Assembly: GCA_934454405.1 (NCBI GenBank)
Contig: CAKSFN010000011.1
Location: 29,994-93,993, forward strand
Direction: 5' to 3'
Source of the DNA: an uncultured Eubacteriales bacterium
Lineage (GTDB): Bacteria; Bacillota; Clostridia; Oscillospirales; UBA644
DNA: 64,000 nt
Below, piece by piece: positions 9,927 to 18,294 of the stretch. The position numbers and the translations under genes are program-made. Below the pieces are notes generated by a model that worked only from the letters and a program-made list of their open reading frames with translations, did not search any database and had not been told where the DNA came from. Within the stretch, counting starts at the first letter, position 1, and each line of letters begins with the position of its first letter.

Positions 9927-11220
9927 TGTCGTCGGCGCGGGGCTTGCGGGCTGCGAAGCGGCTTATCAGCTTGCGAAAAGAGGCGTAAAAGTCCGCCTTT
10001 TCGAGATGAAGCCGTCGAAGCGCACACCCGCCCATTCGAGCAACGATTTCTGCGAGCTCTGCTGCTCCAATTCTTTGCGCGCGGAGGGCTTGAAAAACGC
10101 CGTCGGGCTGTTGAAAGCGGAACTGAAAGAGCTTGACAGTCTCGTTATCCGATGCGCCTATGAAAACGCCGTTCCCGCAGGCGGAGCGCTTGCCGTTGAC
10201 CGCGAAGGGTTTTCCGCCGCCGTTACGCGGGCGATAAAAGAAAACGAAAATATCGAGGTCGTTGAAGAGGAGGTAACTTCTCTTGACTTTGAAGACAATA
10301 CCGTTATCGCGTCGGGGCCGCTGACAAGCGACGCGCTGAGCGAAAAGATAACAGAGTTTTTCGGCGCGGAGCAGCTGCATTTTTTCGACGCCGCAGCGCC
10401 CATCGTTACGGCGGACAGCATAGATATGTCGAAAGCGTTTTTCGCTTCCCGTTACGGAAAAGGAACGCCCGATTACATAAACTGTCCGATGACGAAAGAG
10501 GAATACGACGCGTTTTACAACGAACTTATCAACGCCGGACAGGCGGAGCTTCACGGCTTTGAGGACAGCGGAGTTTTTGAGGGCTGTATGCCCGTCGAGG
10601 TTATGGCGCGCAGAGGCAGAGACACTCTGCTTTTCGGTCCCTTAAAGCCTGTCGGACTTGTTGACCCGAGAACGGAAAAACGTTCGGAAGCGGTCGTTCA
10701 GCTGCGAAAGGACAATGCCGCGAGTTCTCTTTACAATATCGTCGGCTTTCAGACACACTTGCTTTTCGGCGAACAGAAGCGCGTATTTTCAATGATTCCG
10801 GGGCTTGAAAACGCCGAGTTTGTCAGATACGGAGTTATGCACAGAAACACTTTTCTGCGCTCTCCCGGGCTGCTGACGGCAACCTATGAGGCAAAAAAGA
10901 AAAAAGGTCTTTTCTTTGCGGGGCAGATGACCGGCGTCGAGGGCTATGTCGAAAGCGTCGCCTCCGGGTTTGTCGCAGGCGTCAACGCCGACCCCGGCAG
11001 AACGGAGCCTTTCGTGTTCCCCGCCGAAACGGCATTGGGCGCGCTTGCGAATTACATCTCAACCGCCGACCCGAAAAATTTCCAGCCGATGAATGTTAAT
11101 TTCGGTATATTTCCCCCGCTCGAATTTACGGGCAAAAAGGTCAAAAAAGCGGATCGCAAGGAGATTTACTCATTGCGAAGCCTTGAAATAATCAAAAAAA
11201 TCGGAGAAGAGCTGTTATGA
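9913..11220 (+). CDS. trmFO: tRNA (uracil-54-C5)-methyltransferase, folate/FAD-dependent
   Basis: A 435-residue flavoprotein that uses methylenetetrahydrofolate as carbon donor and FADH2 as reductant to form ribothymidine at position 54 of tRNA. The FAD-binding motif [15 protein letters not shown] is at the very N-terminus, which places the start at ATG 9913 (overlapping the topA stop by 14 bp) and not at the upstream in-frame ATG. Family signatures include [20 protein letters not shown], with the conserved cysteines, and [18 protein letters not shown] near residue 340. The topA-trmFO overlap implies translational coupling. The folate dependence parallels the folate-controlled operon at 24.5-30.2 kb, but no direct link is seen. 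Confidence 0.96.
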   Translation: MKKANVVGAGLAGCEAAYQLAKRGVKVRLFEMKPSKRTPAHSSNDFCELCCSNSLRAEGLKNAVGLLKAELKELDSLVIRCAYENAVPAGGALAVDREGFSAAVTRAIKENENIEVVEEEVTSLDFEDNTVIASGPLTSDALSEKITEFFGAEQLHFFDAAAPIVTADSIDMSKAFFASRYGKGTPDYINCPMTKEEYDAFYNELINAGQAELHGFEDSGVFEGCMPVEVMARRGRDTLLFGPLKPVGLVDPRTEKRSEAVVQLRKDNAASSLYNIVGFQTHLLFGEQKRVFSMIPGLENAEFVRYGVMHRNTFLRSPGLLTATYEAKKKKGLFFAGQMTGVEGYVESVASGFVAGVNADPGRTEPFVFPAETALGALANYISTADPKNFQPMNVNFGIFPPLEFTGKKVKKADRKEIYSLRSLEIIKKIGEELL

Positions 11221-12242
11221 AAATCGTAGTAGACGGGATGGGCGGAGACAACGCTCCCGTTGAAATTCTTAAGGGCTGCGCGCTTGCCGTCAGGGAATAC
11301 GGCGTTGAAATAATAATTACGGGAGACGAAGCGCAGATTAAAAAAGCCGCCGAAGAAAATTCGGTGGATATGACGGGAATAACCGTCGAGGCCGCCGACG
11401 GAATTATAACCATGGAAGACAATCCGTTGAGCCTGAGGACGGAGAAAAAGAATTCATCGCTCGGAAAGGCGTTTCAGATTCTTAAAAAAGGCGAAGCGGA
11501 TGCTCTCGTCGGCGCGGGCAACAGCGGCGCACTTCTTGTCGGAGCAACGATAATCGCGGGCAGAATCAAGGGCGTAAACCGCCCTGCTTTCGCGGCGGTC
11601 TTTCCCGGCGCGGACGGATATACCATGCTGCTTGACAGCGGCGCAAATGTTGAATGTACACCGCACCAGCTCGAACAGTTCGCGCTGCTCGGAAGCGTTT
11701 ATATGGAAAAAATGTTCGGCATCGCTTCTCCGCGCGTCGGGCTTGCGAACAACGGAACGGAAGCGACGAAGGGGACTGATCTTTACAGGCAGACCCATGC
11801 TCTTCTCGAAAAGAACGGGCATATCAATTTTGTCGGGAACGTCGAGGGCAGAGCCCTTATGGCGGGCGGCGCGGACGTTATCGTCGCCGACGGCTTTGCG
11901 GGAAATCTGATGCTGAAAAGCGCGGAGGGCGCGGCAAAGTTTATGACAAAGGAACTGAAAAATCTGTTTTCGGGGTTTGCCGGAAAAATTGCCGGCGCGC
12001 TTGTTCTGAAAAAGATAAAATCCATGAAAAAACGTCTTGACGTCAAAGAGATAGGCGGCGCACCCATTCTCGGAAGCGCGAAATGCGTTGTCAAGGCGCA
12101 CGGCAACAGCGACGCGAAAGCGTTTTCAAGCGCTGTAAGACAGGCAAGAGACTACGCTTCTTCCGGTATAATCGAAAAGGTTTCCGCCGCGATGGCGGAA
12201 ATGCAGGCGGATAAAAAAGCGGAGGAAAACGCCGATGCTTGA
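11217..12242 (+). CDS. plsX: Phosphate acyltransferase PlsX
   Basis: A 341-residue enzyme that converts acyl-ACP and phosphate to acyl-phosphate for the PlsY step of phosphatidic acid synthesis. The signature [20 protein letters not shown] starts the protein. Further family blocks are [40 protein letters not shown] and [15 protein letters not shown] (usually GLLNIGEE..KG). It overlaps the trmFO stop by 4 bp and the following acyl-carrier-like gene by 8 bp, so translation is coupled on both sides. Its natural substrate is acyl-ACP, which makes the missing serine in the neighbouring carrier protein notable. Confidence 0.96.
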   Translation: MKIVVDGMGGDNAPVEILKGCALAVREYGVEIIITGDEAQIKKAAEENSVDMTGITVEAADGIITMEDNPLSLRTEKKNSSLGKAFQILKKGEADALVGAGNSGALLVGATIIAGRIKGVNRPAFAAVFPGADGYTMLLDSGANVECTPHQLEQFALLGSVYMEKMFGIASPRVGLANNGTEATKGTDLYRQTHALLEKNGHINFVGNVEGRALMAGGADVIVADGFAGNLMLKSAEGAAKFMTKELKNLFSGFAGKIAGALVLKKIKSMKKRLDVKEIGGAPILGSAKCVVKAHGNSDAKAFSSAVRQARDYASSGIIEKVSAAMAEMQADKKAEENADA

Positions 12243-12465
12243 AAAAATAGCCGCGATAATCGAGGATATTTTCGAATACGACGCGTCGAAGGTGACGGAG
12301 GAAACGGACTTTGACGACGACCTTTATGCGGACATAGAGGATATGCGCGAGGTTTTTATGGCGGTTGAAGAGGAGTTCGGCATAACGACCGAGGAAGAGG
12401 ATATATATTCGGTCGTGAACGTCAAAGACCTTGAAATCTACATAATGATGAGACGCGCAAAATAA
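12235..12465 (+). CDS. Acyl-carrier-like protein lacking the phosphopantetheine serine
   Basis: A 76-residue acidic protein in the normal acpP position between plsX and rnc, overlapping plsX by 8 bp. It aligns end to end with acyl carrier protein: EETDFDDDLYAD, then IEDMREVFMAVEEEFGI, then a VKDLEIYI helix. Canonical ACP has [21 protein letters not shown]; here the D-S-L attachment motif is D-I-E, read directly from gac-ata-gag at about 12334-12342. With no serine at or next to this position it should not carry a 4'-phosphopantetheine arm. It may act as a regulatory pseudo-ACP, or the genome may have a functional ACP elsewhere. There is no frameshift or stop, so the fold seems to be retained. 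Confidence 0.85.
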   Translation: MLEKIAAIIEDIFEYDASKVTEETDFDDDLYADIEDMREVFMAVEEEFGITTEEEDIYSVVNVKDLEIYIMMRRAK

Positions 12466-12482
12466 CTTTCGGGAGACATACG

Positions 12483-13163
12483 ATGAATACCGATATTTCC
12501 GTTCTCGAAAAAGAGATAGGCTACACTTTCAAAAATAAAGAATTATTGCTGACGGCGCTGACGCACTCGTCTTTTTATAACGAGAACAAAAGCCTTCGCC
12601 CGTGCAACGAAAGGCTTGAGTTTCTCGGAGACGCGGTTTTGAGCGTTATTTCCGCCGAATATCTTTACGAATGCGACACGGGCAACGAAGGTGAGCTTTC
12701 AAAGGTTCGCGCCGCGCTTGTCTGCGAGGAGGCGCTTTTCGAATACGCGGAAACGCTTGAACTTGGCGGCTTTCTTTTTCTCGGCAGAGGCGAGGAGGCG
12801 GCAGGAAGAACAAGAAAATCCACCGTTGCGGACGCCACGGAAGCGCTGCTCGGGGCAATATATCTTGACAGCGGTTTTGAAGACGCGAAAAAATTCATTC
12901 TTCCGTTTTTGAAAGAAAAATTCAAAAAAATAAGCAAGGTCTGCGATTACAAAACGGTTTTGCAGGAGATCGTGCAGAAAAACAAGGGCGAAAAGCTTTC
13001 TTATGAGATAGTTTCCGAATCGGGACCCGCGCATGACCGCAGCTTTGTCTGCGACGTGCTTATAAACAGCAACCATATCTCGTCGGGCAGAGGAAAATCA
13101 AAAAAGGCGGCGGAACAGGAAGCCGCGCGCGCCGCGCTTGAACTTATGGGAGTGAAGGCGTGA
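12483..13163 (+). CDS. rnc: Ribonuclease III
   Basis: A 226-residue dsRNA endonuclease for rRNA processing and mRNA turnover. The N-terminal catalytic domain has the signature NERLEFLGDAVLSVISAEYL (about residues 41-60) and the second acidic cluster DATEALLGAIYLDSG (about 117). The C-terminal double-stranded RNA-binding domain (about 155-226) ends with the typical GKSKKAAEQEAARAALELM helix. It lies 17 bp after the acyl-carrier-like gene and overlaps the radical SAM gene by 4 bp. Plus-strand polycistronic expression with plsX is likely. The pnp leader at 61.4 kb contains hairpins that could be RNase III targets, as in enterobacteria, but this is only inference. Confidence 0.96.
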   Translation: MNTDISVLEKEIGYTFKNKELLLTALTHSSFYNENKSLRPCNERLEFLGDAVLSVISAEYLYECDTGNEGELSKVRAALVCEEALFEYAETLELGGFLFLGRGEEAAGRTRKSTVADATEALLGAIYLDSGFEDAKKFILPFLKEKFKKISKVCDYKTVLQEIVQKNKGEKLSYEIVSESGPAHDRSFVCDVLINSNHISSGRGKSKKAAEQEAARAALELMGVKA

Positions 13164-14164
13164 GACACGCGTCCGTTTCCGTTTTCGTGCCGCACTTGGC
13201 TTGCCCGAACGACTGCGTTTTCTGCAATCAGAAGCGAATAGCGGGAAAAGAAAAGCCCGTCGCCGATATCGACGGATTTCTTGCGGCGGCTTGCGAGAAC
13301 ATTTCAGACCGCTTCGACGAGGTCGATATTGCATTTTTCGGCGGAAGTTTTACCGGCATTGAAGAGCCCGAAATGCGCAGATACCTTGCCGCCGCGGCGA
13401 AAGCGAGAGAAAAATACAAAAAGATAACGGGAATACGCCTTTCGACGCGTCCCGATTATATTTCGGAGCATATTCTGGATGTTTTGGAGGAATACGGCGT
13501 GACGACCGTCGAGCTCGGCGTTCAGAGCATGAGCGACGGCGTTCTTGCGGCTTCGAGACGCGGTCATACCTCCGCCGATACCGAAAAAGCGGTAAATCTC
13601 ATAAAAAAACGCGATTTTCCTCTCGTTTTGCAGTTTATGCCCGGTATGCCGAAGGATACGGACGAAACGATTTTTGCAACTGCCGAAAAAATCCTTGAAA
13701 TGAGACCCGACGGCGTTCGGATATACCCGTGTGTCGTCATAAAGGACACGGAACTTGAGAGCCTTTATCTGCGCGGAGAATTTGAGCCGCTTTCGGTCGA
13801 AAAAGCCGCCGATATTTGCGCCGTACTTATTCCGAGATTCGAAAAGGAGGGCGTAAAAGTCATCAGAACGGGACTTCACGGCTCCGATCTCGTAAAAACG
13901 CAAAGCGTCGTGGCGGGACCTTTCCATCCCGCGTTCGGAGAGATTGTTTATTCGAAAATTTATTTGAAAAACGCGATTTCTCTGCTTGAAAAAAATCCGC
14001 CGAAGTCTGACGTCGCGCTTTTTGTCGCGAGCGGCAAAAAGTCGCAGATGACGGGTCAGAAGAGGGGAAATCTTGAAATACTGAACAAAAAATACGGAGT
14101 ACGCTTCTTCGTTTTCGAAGACGGCGCGCTCAAAGAATTTGAAGTCGGGAGTGAAACGATATGA
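13160..14164 (+). CDS. Radical SAM protein, Elp3-like
   Basis: A 334-residue protein starting at GTG 13160 in a GTGA overlap with rnc. The [4Fe-4S] cluster motif is CPNDCVFCNQ (Cx3Cx2C) at about residue 15, followed by the glycine-rich AFFGGSFTGIE, the STRPDYI block and TTVELGVQSMSDGVL, all typical of the Elp3/MiaB-like radical SAM group. A following VVIKDTELESLY block and a short C-terminal domain without a GNAT acetyltransferase fit the shorter clostridial members that usually sit between rnc and smc. In this window smc is about 20 kb further on. The substrate is unknown; a nucleoside or tRNA is possible. Confidence 0.85.
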   Translation: MRHASVSVFVPHLACPNDCVFCNQKRIAGKEKPVADIDGFLAAACENISDRFDEVDIAFFGGSFTGIEEPEMRRYLAAAAKAREKYKKITGIRLSTRPDYISEHILDVLEEYGVTTVELGVQSMSDGVLAASRRGHTSADTEKAVNLIKKRDFPLVLQFMPGMPKDTDETIFATAEKILEMRPDGVRIYPCVVIKDTELESLYLRGEFEPLSVEKAADICAVLIPRFEKEGVKVIRTGLHGSDLVKTQSVVAGPFHPAFGEIVYSKIYLKNAISLLEKNPPKSDVALFVASGKKSQMTGQKRGNLEILNKKYGVRFFVFEDGALKEFEVGSETI

Positions 14165-14901
14165 AAAAATACACTTTTCTCGGTCTTGCCGTTCTGGCTC
14201 TTATTCCGACCGTCGCGCAAACCGTCGAGCTGACGGGAAAAACAATATATATCTCTGTTCTTCCCGCGTTCGCGGGCTTGCTCCTGATTTTTTTCGGAAC
14301 GGAAAAACTCAGCTATAACAACCGTTTTATGAAGTCCGTCTGCGGTGCCTCTGCCGCTATTGCCGTTCCCGCGTTTATCGCGGCGGCGGCGCAGCTTTAT
14401 CCTTATTATCTGCCCTATGTTTTCTCGTCCGAGAGCGGCGGAAAAAGGTTTTTTGCGACTGTTATCAAAATCTGCGCGGACGTTTATGACAGGGGACAGT
14501 ATGTTTTCTTCGGGCTTTCCTCTCTTTATCTTGCTCTCGTTCTCTCCGCCTTTGCCTCGGAGATGAAGCACCGTTCTGCAACTGCGAAGGCTTCCTCGGA
14601 GTTTTCTCACAAGGATGCTTACGGCGACAGACATTATTCCGGAAAAGCTTACGGCATCTACACCGTCGTATGCTCCGTTTTCACCGTCGTTTTTGCTGTT
14701 GTCGGAGCGCTTTATATCGTCAATCAGTTCCTTGACGGCGCGATAAGCGTCCGGTGGCTTGAATTCGACATAAGGCTTGAAGTCCTTCTTTTGCCCGTCG
14801 GAGCGGCTTTTCTTCCGTTCGCGTACACCGCGGTCGGAATGTTGAGCGACAGGCGGCGCGAGGACAGGCTCAGAGAAAAGGCGGAAGCGGAGAACGGCTG
14901 A
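14161..14901 (+). CDS. Six-helix membrane protein of unknown function
   Basis: A 246-residue integral membrane protein overlapping the radical SAM gene by 4 bp. Six hydrophobic segments are visible (about residues 4-22, 29-48, 60-88, 118-140, 163-190 and 206-226), with a polar histidine-containing loop (HKDAYGDRHYSGKAYG) between the fourth and fifth and a basic tail (DRRREDRLREKAE). I do not recognise a family. A TetR regulator starts 1 bp after its stop, so the pair may form a regulator-target unit, although both also look like part of the rnc operon. Confidence 0.75.
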   Translation: MKKYTFLGLAVLALIPTVAQTVELTGKTIYISVLPAFAGLLLIFFGTEKLSYNNRFMKSVCGASAAIAVPAFIAAAAQLYPYYLPYVFSSESGGKRFFATVIKICADVYDRGQYVFFGLSSLYLALVLSAFASEMKHRSATAKASSEFSHKDAYGDRHYSGKAYGIYTVVCSVFTVVFAVVGALYIVNQFLDGAISVRWLEFDIRLEVLLLPVGAAFLPFAYTAVGMLSDRRREDRLREKAEAENG

Positions 14902-14902
14902 T

Positions 14903-15511
14903 ATGCAGGTTAAAAAAGAATATATGCACCGCGCAATAGTCGAGGCGGCTGTTGAGGAATTTGCCGAAAAAGGCTACATAAAAGGCTCACTGCGTCGGAT
15001 CGCGGAGGCGGCGGACACGAAGATGTCCAACATATACAATTATTTCAGAAACAAGGAAGACCTTTTCGGCTACCTCGTCGGAGATTTTTACGTCGAAACG
15101 CAAACTCTTTTTGCGGGGCTTGTCCGTGCAGGCGACGGAATAAGCGTTTCCGACATAGGCGCGAACGAATCCGCCCGCCGCTGGACGGAAATACTTTCTC
15201 CGCTTGTAGACAGAAGAACGGAGCTTTTGATAACCGCTTCCGACGGAACGCGTTACGCGGGCTTTCGCGCGGAGCTTGAACAGAAGCTGATCGCCTCCGT
15301 CGGGCTTATGTGCGGCTGGTATCCCGTTCAGCCCGATCCCGACGGTTACCCCGTAAATCTTTACGTTTCAACCTATATCGATGCCGCCGTTACGATCTCC
15401 CGCAAATACGCGCGCAAAGACAGTTCCCGCGTCGCGGTTGAAAATCTGCTCCAAACGGCTCTCGCCGGCTTCGCCTCCGGTTCTTCGGAAAAGAGCGAAC
15501 ATAAAGCATAA
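14903..15511 (+). CDS. TetR/AcrR-family transcriptional regulator
   Basis: A 202-residue regulator. The N-terminal DNA-binding domain (residues 8-55) has the TetR pattern: AIVEAAVEEFAEKGYIKGSL, RRIAEAADTKMSNIYNYFRN and KEDLFGYLV. The helical C-terminal ligand domain is not recognisable, and the inducer is unknown. The gene is the last of the plus-strand run; a terminator follows at 15529. The closest candidate target is the six-helix membrane protein directly upstream. Confidence 0.9.
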   Translation: MQVKKEYMHRAIVEAAVEEFAEKGYIKGSLRRIAEAADTKMSNIYNYFRNKEDLFGYLVGDFYVETQTLFAGLVRAGDGISVSDIGANESARRWTEILSPLVDRRTELLITASDGTRYAGFRAELEQKLIASVGLMCGWYPVQPDPDGYPVNLYVSTYIDAAVTISRKYARKDSSRVAVENLLQTALAGFASGSSEKSEHKA

Positions 15512-15528
15512 TTTACGCCGAATACAAA

Positions 15529-15565
15529 GAATCCCGTTCCGAGGCTTTCGGGACGGGGTTCTTTT
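15529..15565. terminator. Bidirectional intrinsic terminator between tetR and the zinc ATPase
   Basis: A 12-bp stem (GAATCCCGTTCC paired with GGGACGGGGTTC, allowing G-U pairs) with a nine-base loop, followed by CTTTT on the plus strand. It lies between two convergent genes. Confidence 0.8.
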
Positions 15566-15586
15566 GCATTTGCGTATCTTTCGATT

Positions 15587-17701
15587 TTATTCTTTAACTC
15601 TCATTGTTCTGAGCGCGTTGATGACCGCGATGACCATAACGCCGACATCGGCGAAAACCGCCAGCCAAATCGGTGCGATGCCGCACGCGCCGAGAATGAG
15701 AACGGCAACTTTTACGGCGATTGCAAAAACGATGTTTTCGCGAACGATCCGCACGGTCTTTTTGCAGATTCTGATTGCCGTTGCGAGTTTTGACGGCTTG
15801 TCGTCCATTATAACCGCGTCCGCCGCTTCAACCGCCGCGTCCGACCCTATGCCGCCCATCGCCACTCCGATGTCAGCCCTTGTCAGCACGGGCGCGTCGT
15901 TTATTCCGTCTCCGACGAACGCAAGCTTTCTGTTTTCTTCGCGCGCGAGAAGCTTTTCGACTTCTTCAACTTTCTGCTCGGGTAGTAATCCCGCGCGTAT
16001 TTCGTCAATTCCGAGCGCGCCGCCCACCTGTTCGGCAACGTCGGGTCTGTCTCCCGTCAGCATAACCGTTTTGCGAACGCCCTCTTCTTTAAGGCGGTGG
16101 ATCGCCAAAGAAGAGTCTTCTTTGACCGTATCCGCAATAACGATGTGTCCTACATAGTTGCCGTCAACGGTAACGTGAACTATCGTGCCGTGCAAATGGC
16201 AGTTTTTCCACTGCGCACCGCGCGAATTCATCAGCCTGTCATTGCCGACGCAGACTTCTTTTCCGTCAACGAGAACCGTAACGCCGTGTCCCGGAATCTC
16301 TCTGACCTGCGTTATTCTTGCAGTGTCGGGCTCTTTGCCGTAAGCCGCGCGAAGCGAAACGGATATCGGGTGCGAGGAGAAACATTCCGCAAGCGTCGCG
16401 TATTCAAGCAGCTCGTTTTCCGAAATGCTCGTCGGGTGAACTGCCGAGACCATAAAAGCGCCTTTTGTCAGCGTTCCCGTTTTGTCGAAAACAACGCTTT
16501 TTATCTCTGCTATCGACTCTACGGTTTGCGAGCTCTTTATCAGTATTCCTGCTTTTGACGCGCCGCCGATGCCTCCGAAAAACGAAAGCGGAACGGAAAT
16601 TACGAGCGCGCAGGGGCAGGATATAACAAGGAAAGTCAACGCTCTCTTTATCCATTCGCTCCAAACCGCCCAACTGCCAATGCCGAGAAACAGCGGGGGA
16701 ATGACAGCGAGCAGAAGCGCTCCGATAACGACTATCGGCGTGTAAACTTTTGCAAAGCGCGAAATGAATTTTTCCGCGTGCGCCTTTTTCGATGATTCGG
16801 AGTTGACTATTTCGAGGATTTTTGCCGCCGCGGACTGCCCGAAAGGCTTATCGACACGTATTTTCAGCACGCCGCCCGCATTGACAAAGCCGCTCTTTAC
16901 CTCGTCGCCGGCTTCCGCCGAACGCGGCATGCTTTCGCCCGTCAGCGCAACGGTGTCAAGCGAGGATGTCCCTTCCGTAACCGTTCCGTCAAGCGGGATC
17001 TTTTCGCCGGGATAAACAACTATCGTTTCTCCGACTTCGACCTCTTCGGGGGAAACCGTTTCTTCTTTTCCGCCGCGCAGAACTCTTGCCGTATCGGGAC
17101 GGATATCCATAAGCTTTTCGATATTTTTTCTGCTTTTTCCGACCGCGATATCCTCGAACAGCTCGCCCACCTTGAAGAATATCATAACGAAAACCGCTTC
17201 GGGATAGTCTGCCGTCACAAACGCGCCTATTGTCGCTGTCGCCATAAGAAAGTTTTCGTCAAAAATCTTTCCGTGCGCGATATTTTCGGCGGATTCTTTC
17301 AGAATGTCAAAGCCCGCGATAAGGTAGGGAACGGCATATATCAGTATCTGCGCCCAAACGGGAAGATCCGTGAAAATGACTTTTGTAATAAGAACCGCAA
17401 CGCCGAGCAGCGCCGCCGAAACACAGAGAAGGATTATCGTTTTTTTGTTGTCCTCTCCGTCTGCGTGGCCGTGACAATGCCCGCAGGCGCAGCCGTCGTC
17501 GCCGTGACCCGCCTCTTCATCGTGGTTGTGATTCTCATTGTGTTCATGCCCGCAGCAATCATCGCGGTCGTGACGGTGTTCGCGGTGTTCATGTCCGCAG
17601 CAAGCATCATGGTCGTGACGGTGTTCGCGGTGTTTATGTCCGCAGCCGCAGTCCCTTTCTTTGCGCTGATCCGTAACGGTCTTTTTTTCTTCCGCGCTCA
17701 T
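15587..17701 (-). CDS. cadA: P1B-type Zn/Cd/Pb efflux ATPase with His-rich N-terminus
   Basis: A 704-residue heavy-metal pump. The usual N-terminal ferredoxin-like HMA domain is absent. In its place residues 15-90 form a His/Cys/Asp-rich tail made of 15-residue repeats (CGHEHREHRHD). Eight membrane helices follow. P-type ATPase motifs are LTGESMPR, the metal-site ISCPCALVIS in helix 6, the phosphorylation site FDKTGTLTKG, the SSHPIS nucleotide-domain motif, MLTGDRPDVAEQV and VGDGINDAPVLT. The helix-8 sequence FADVGVMVIAVINALR is typical of zinc/cadmium (P1B-2) pumps. It lies 15 bp downstream of the SmtB-type repressor gene and shares its promoter, so expression is likely induced by zinc or cadmium. 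Confidence 0.94.
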   Translation of the reverse strand: MSAEEKKTVTDQRKERDCGCGHKHREHRHDHDACCGHEHREHRHDRDDCCGHEHNENHNHDEEAGHGDDGCACGHCHGHADGEDNKKTIILLCVSAALLGVAVLITKVIFTDLPVWAQILIYAVPYLIAGFDILKESAENIAHGKIFDENFLMATATIGAFVTADYPEAVFVMIFFKVGELFEDIAVGKSRKNIEKLMDIRPDTARVLRGGKEETVSPEEVEVGETIVVYPGEKIPLDGTVTEGTSSLDTVALTGESMPRSAEAGDEVKSGFVNAGGVLKIRVDKPFGQSAAAKILEIVNSESSKKAHAEKFISRFAKVYTPIVVIGALLLAVIPPLFLGIGSWAVWSEWIKRALTFLVISCPCALVISVPLSFFGGIGGASKAGILIKSSQTVESIAEIKSVVFDKTGTLTKGAFMVSAVHPTSISENELLEYATLAECFSSHPISVSLRAAYGKEPDTARITQVREIPGHGVTVLVDGKEVCVGNDRLMNSRGAQWKNCHLHGTIVHVTVDGNYVGHIVIADTVKEDSSLAIHRLKEEGVRKTVMLTGDRPDVAEQVGGALGIDEIRAGLLPEQKVEEVEKLLAREENRKLAFVGDGINDAPVLTRADIGVAMGGIGSDAAVEAADAVIMDDKPSKLATAIRICKKTVRIVRENIVFAIAVKVAVLILGACGIAPIWLAVFADVGVMVIAVINALRTMRVKE
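17540..17645 (-). repeat. 45-bp tandem repeat coding the His-rich metal-binding tail
   Basis: Two full 45-bp units (17540-17584 and 17585-17629) and a partial third, each coding 15 residues of the CGHEHREHRHD type. The repeat is in frame and lies inside the efflux ATPase gene. It probably arose by slippage and adjusts the number of metal ligands. Confidence 0.85.
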
Positions 17702-17716
17702 AATATATACTCTCCT

Positions 17717-18055
17717 TTATTCGGATATGTGTTCAAGTCCCTGATCGAGAATGGAGCGAACGTGATCGTCCGCGAGCGAATAAAACACGGTTTTTCCCTC
17801 TCGTCTGTATTTGACAAGATGCGCCTGTTTTAATACTTTTAACTGATGTGAGATAGCCGAGGTCGTCATATTCAGAACCTGCGCGAGGTCTCCCACGCAC
17901 ATTTCCGCCTCAAACAGAACGTACAGAATCCTTATCCGCGTGCTGTCCCCGAATACCTTGTAAAGCTCCGCGAGGTCGTAGAGCAGCTCCTCGTCCGGCA
18001 TTTCGCTGTTGACCTTATCTATTGTTTCCTGATGCGCGTGCATATACTCCTCCAT
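17717..18055 (-). CDS. SmtB/CzrA-type ArsR-family zinc-sensing repressor
   Basis: A 112-residue winged-helix repressor. The start is ATG 18055, chosen for the AAGGAGAC site just upstream; longer in-frame starts lie upstream of the promoter. The core is FGDSTRIRILYVLFE, with recognition helix NMTTSAISHQLKVLKQAHLV and wing YRREGKTVFYSL. The C-terminal helix DDHVRSILDQGLEHISE matches the SmtB alpha-5 zinc site D-x-H-x10-H-x2-E exactly, while the alpha-3 region has only one cysteine (EMCVGDL). It should therefore sense Zn(II) and possibly Co(II), and release the operator overlapping its own transcription start. Confidence 0.93.
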   Translation of the reverse strand: MEEYMHAHQETIDKVNSEMPDEELLYDLAELYKVFGDSTRIRILYVLFEAEMCVGDLAQVLNMTTSAISHQLKVLKQAHLVKYRREGKTVFYSLADDHVRSILDQGLEHISE

Positions 18056-18087
18056 AACAGGTCTCCTTCGGCAAGACATTTCGATAT

Positions 18088-18103
18088 TTGAATGATTGTT
18101 CAA
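18088..18103 (-). promoter_or_regulatory. ArsR/SmtB operator palindrome
   Basis: TTGAA-TGATTG-TTCAA, a perfect 5-bp inverted repeat of the form bound by SmtB/CzrA-type repressors. It starts 12 bp downstream of the -10 box, so binding should block transcription of the repressor and the ATPase. Confidence 0.75.
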
Positions 18104-18115
18104 GTGTTCGATTGG

Positions 18116-18144
18116 ATTATACCACCGAATTTCGGTTTTGTCAA
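18116..18144 (-). promoter_or_regulatory. Consensus SigA promoter for the zinc-efflux operon
   Basis: Minus strand TTGACA (18144-18139), 17 bp, TATAAT (18121-18116): a perfect consensus promoter about 60 bp upstream of the repressor ATG. Confidence 0.88.
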
Positions 18145-18294
18145 TACCTTTCCGGCATATTTTCCCCGTTTTTTGCAAAAACTTTATGGGAAGACCCCGA
18201 AAACGCGGTTTTGTATCGCAAAAACATCTTGTTTTGCAAGAAAAAGCGATGTTTTCGGCAGACAAAAGCCTTTTTGCGAACGGAGGATAAGCGG

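Noticed and set aside
17540..17645. Short tandem repeats considered as a CRISPR array
   Set aside because: Units are contiguous without spacers, in frame, and code the His-rich tail of the efflux ATPase.
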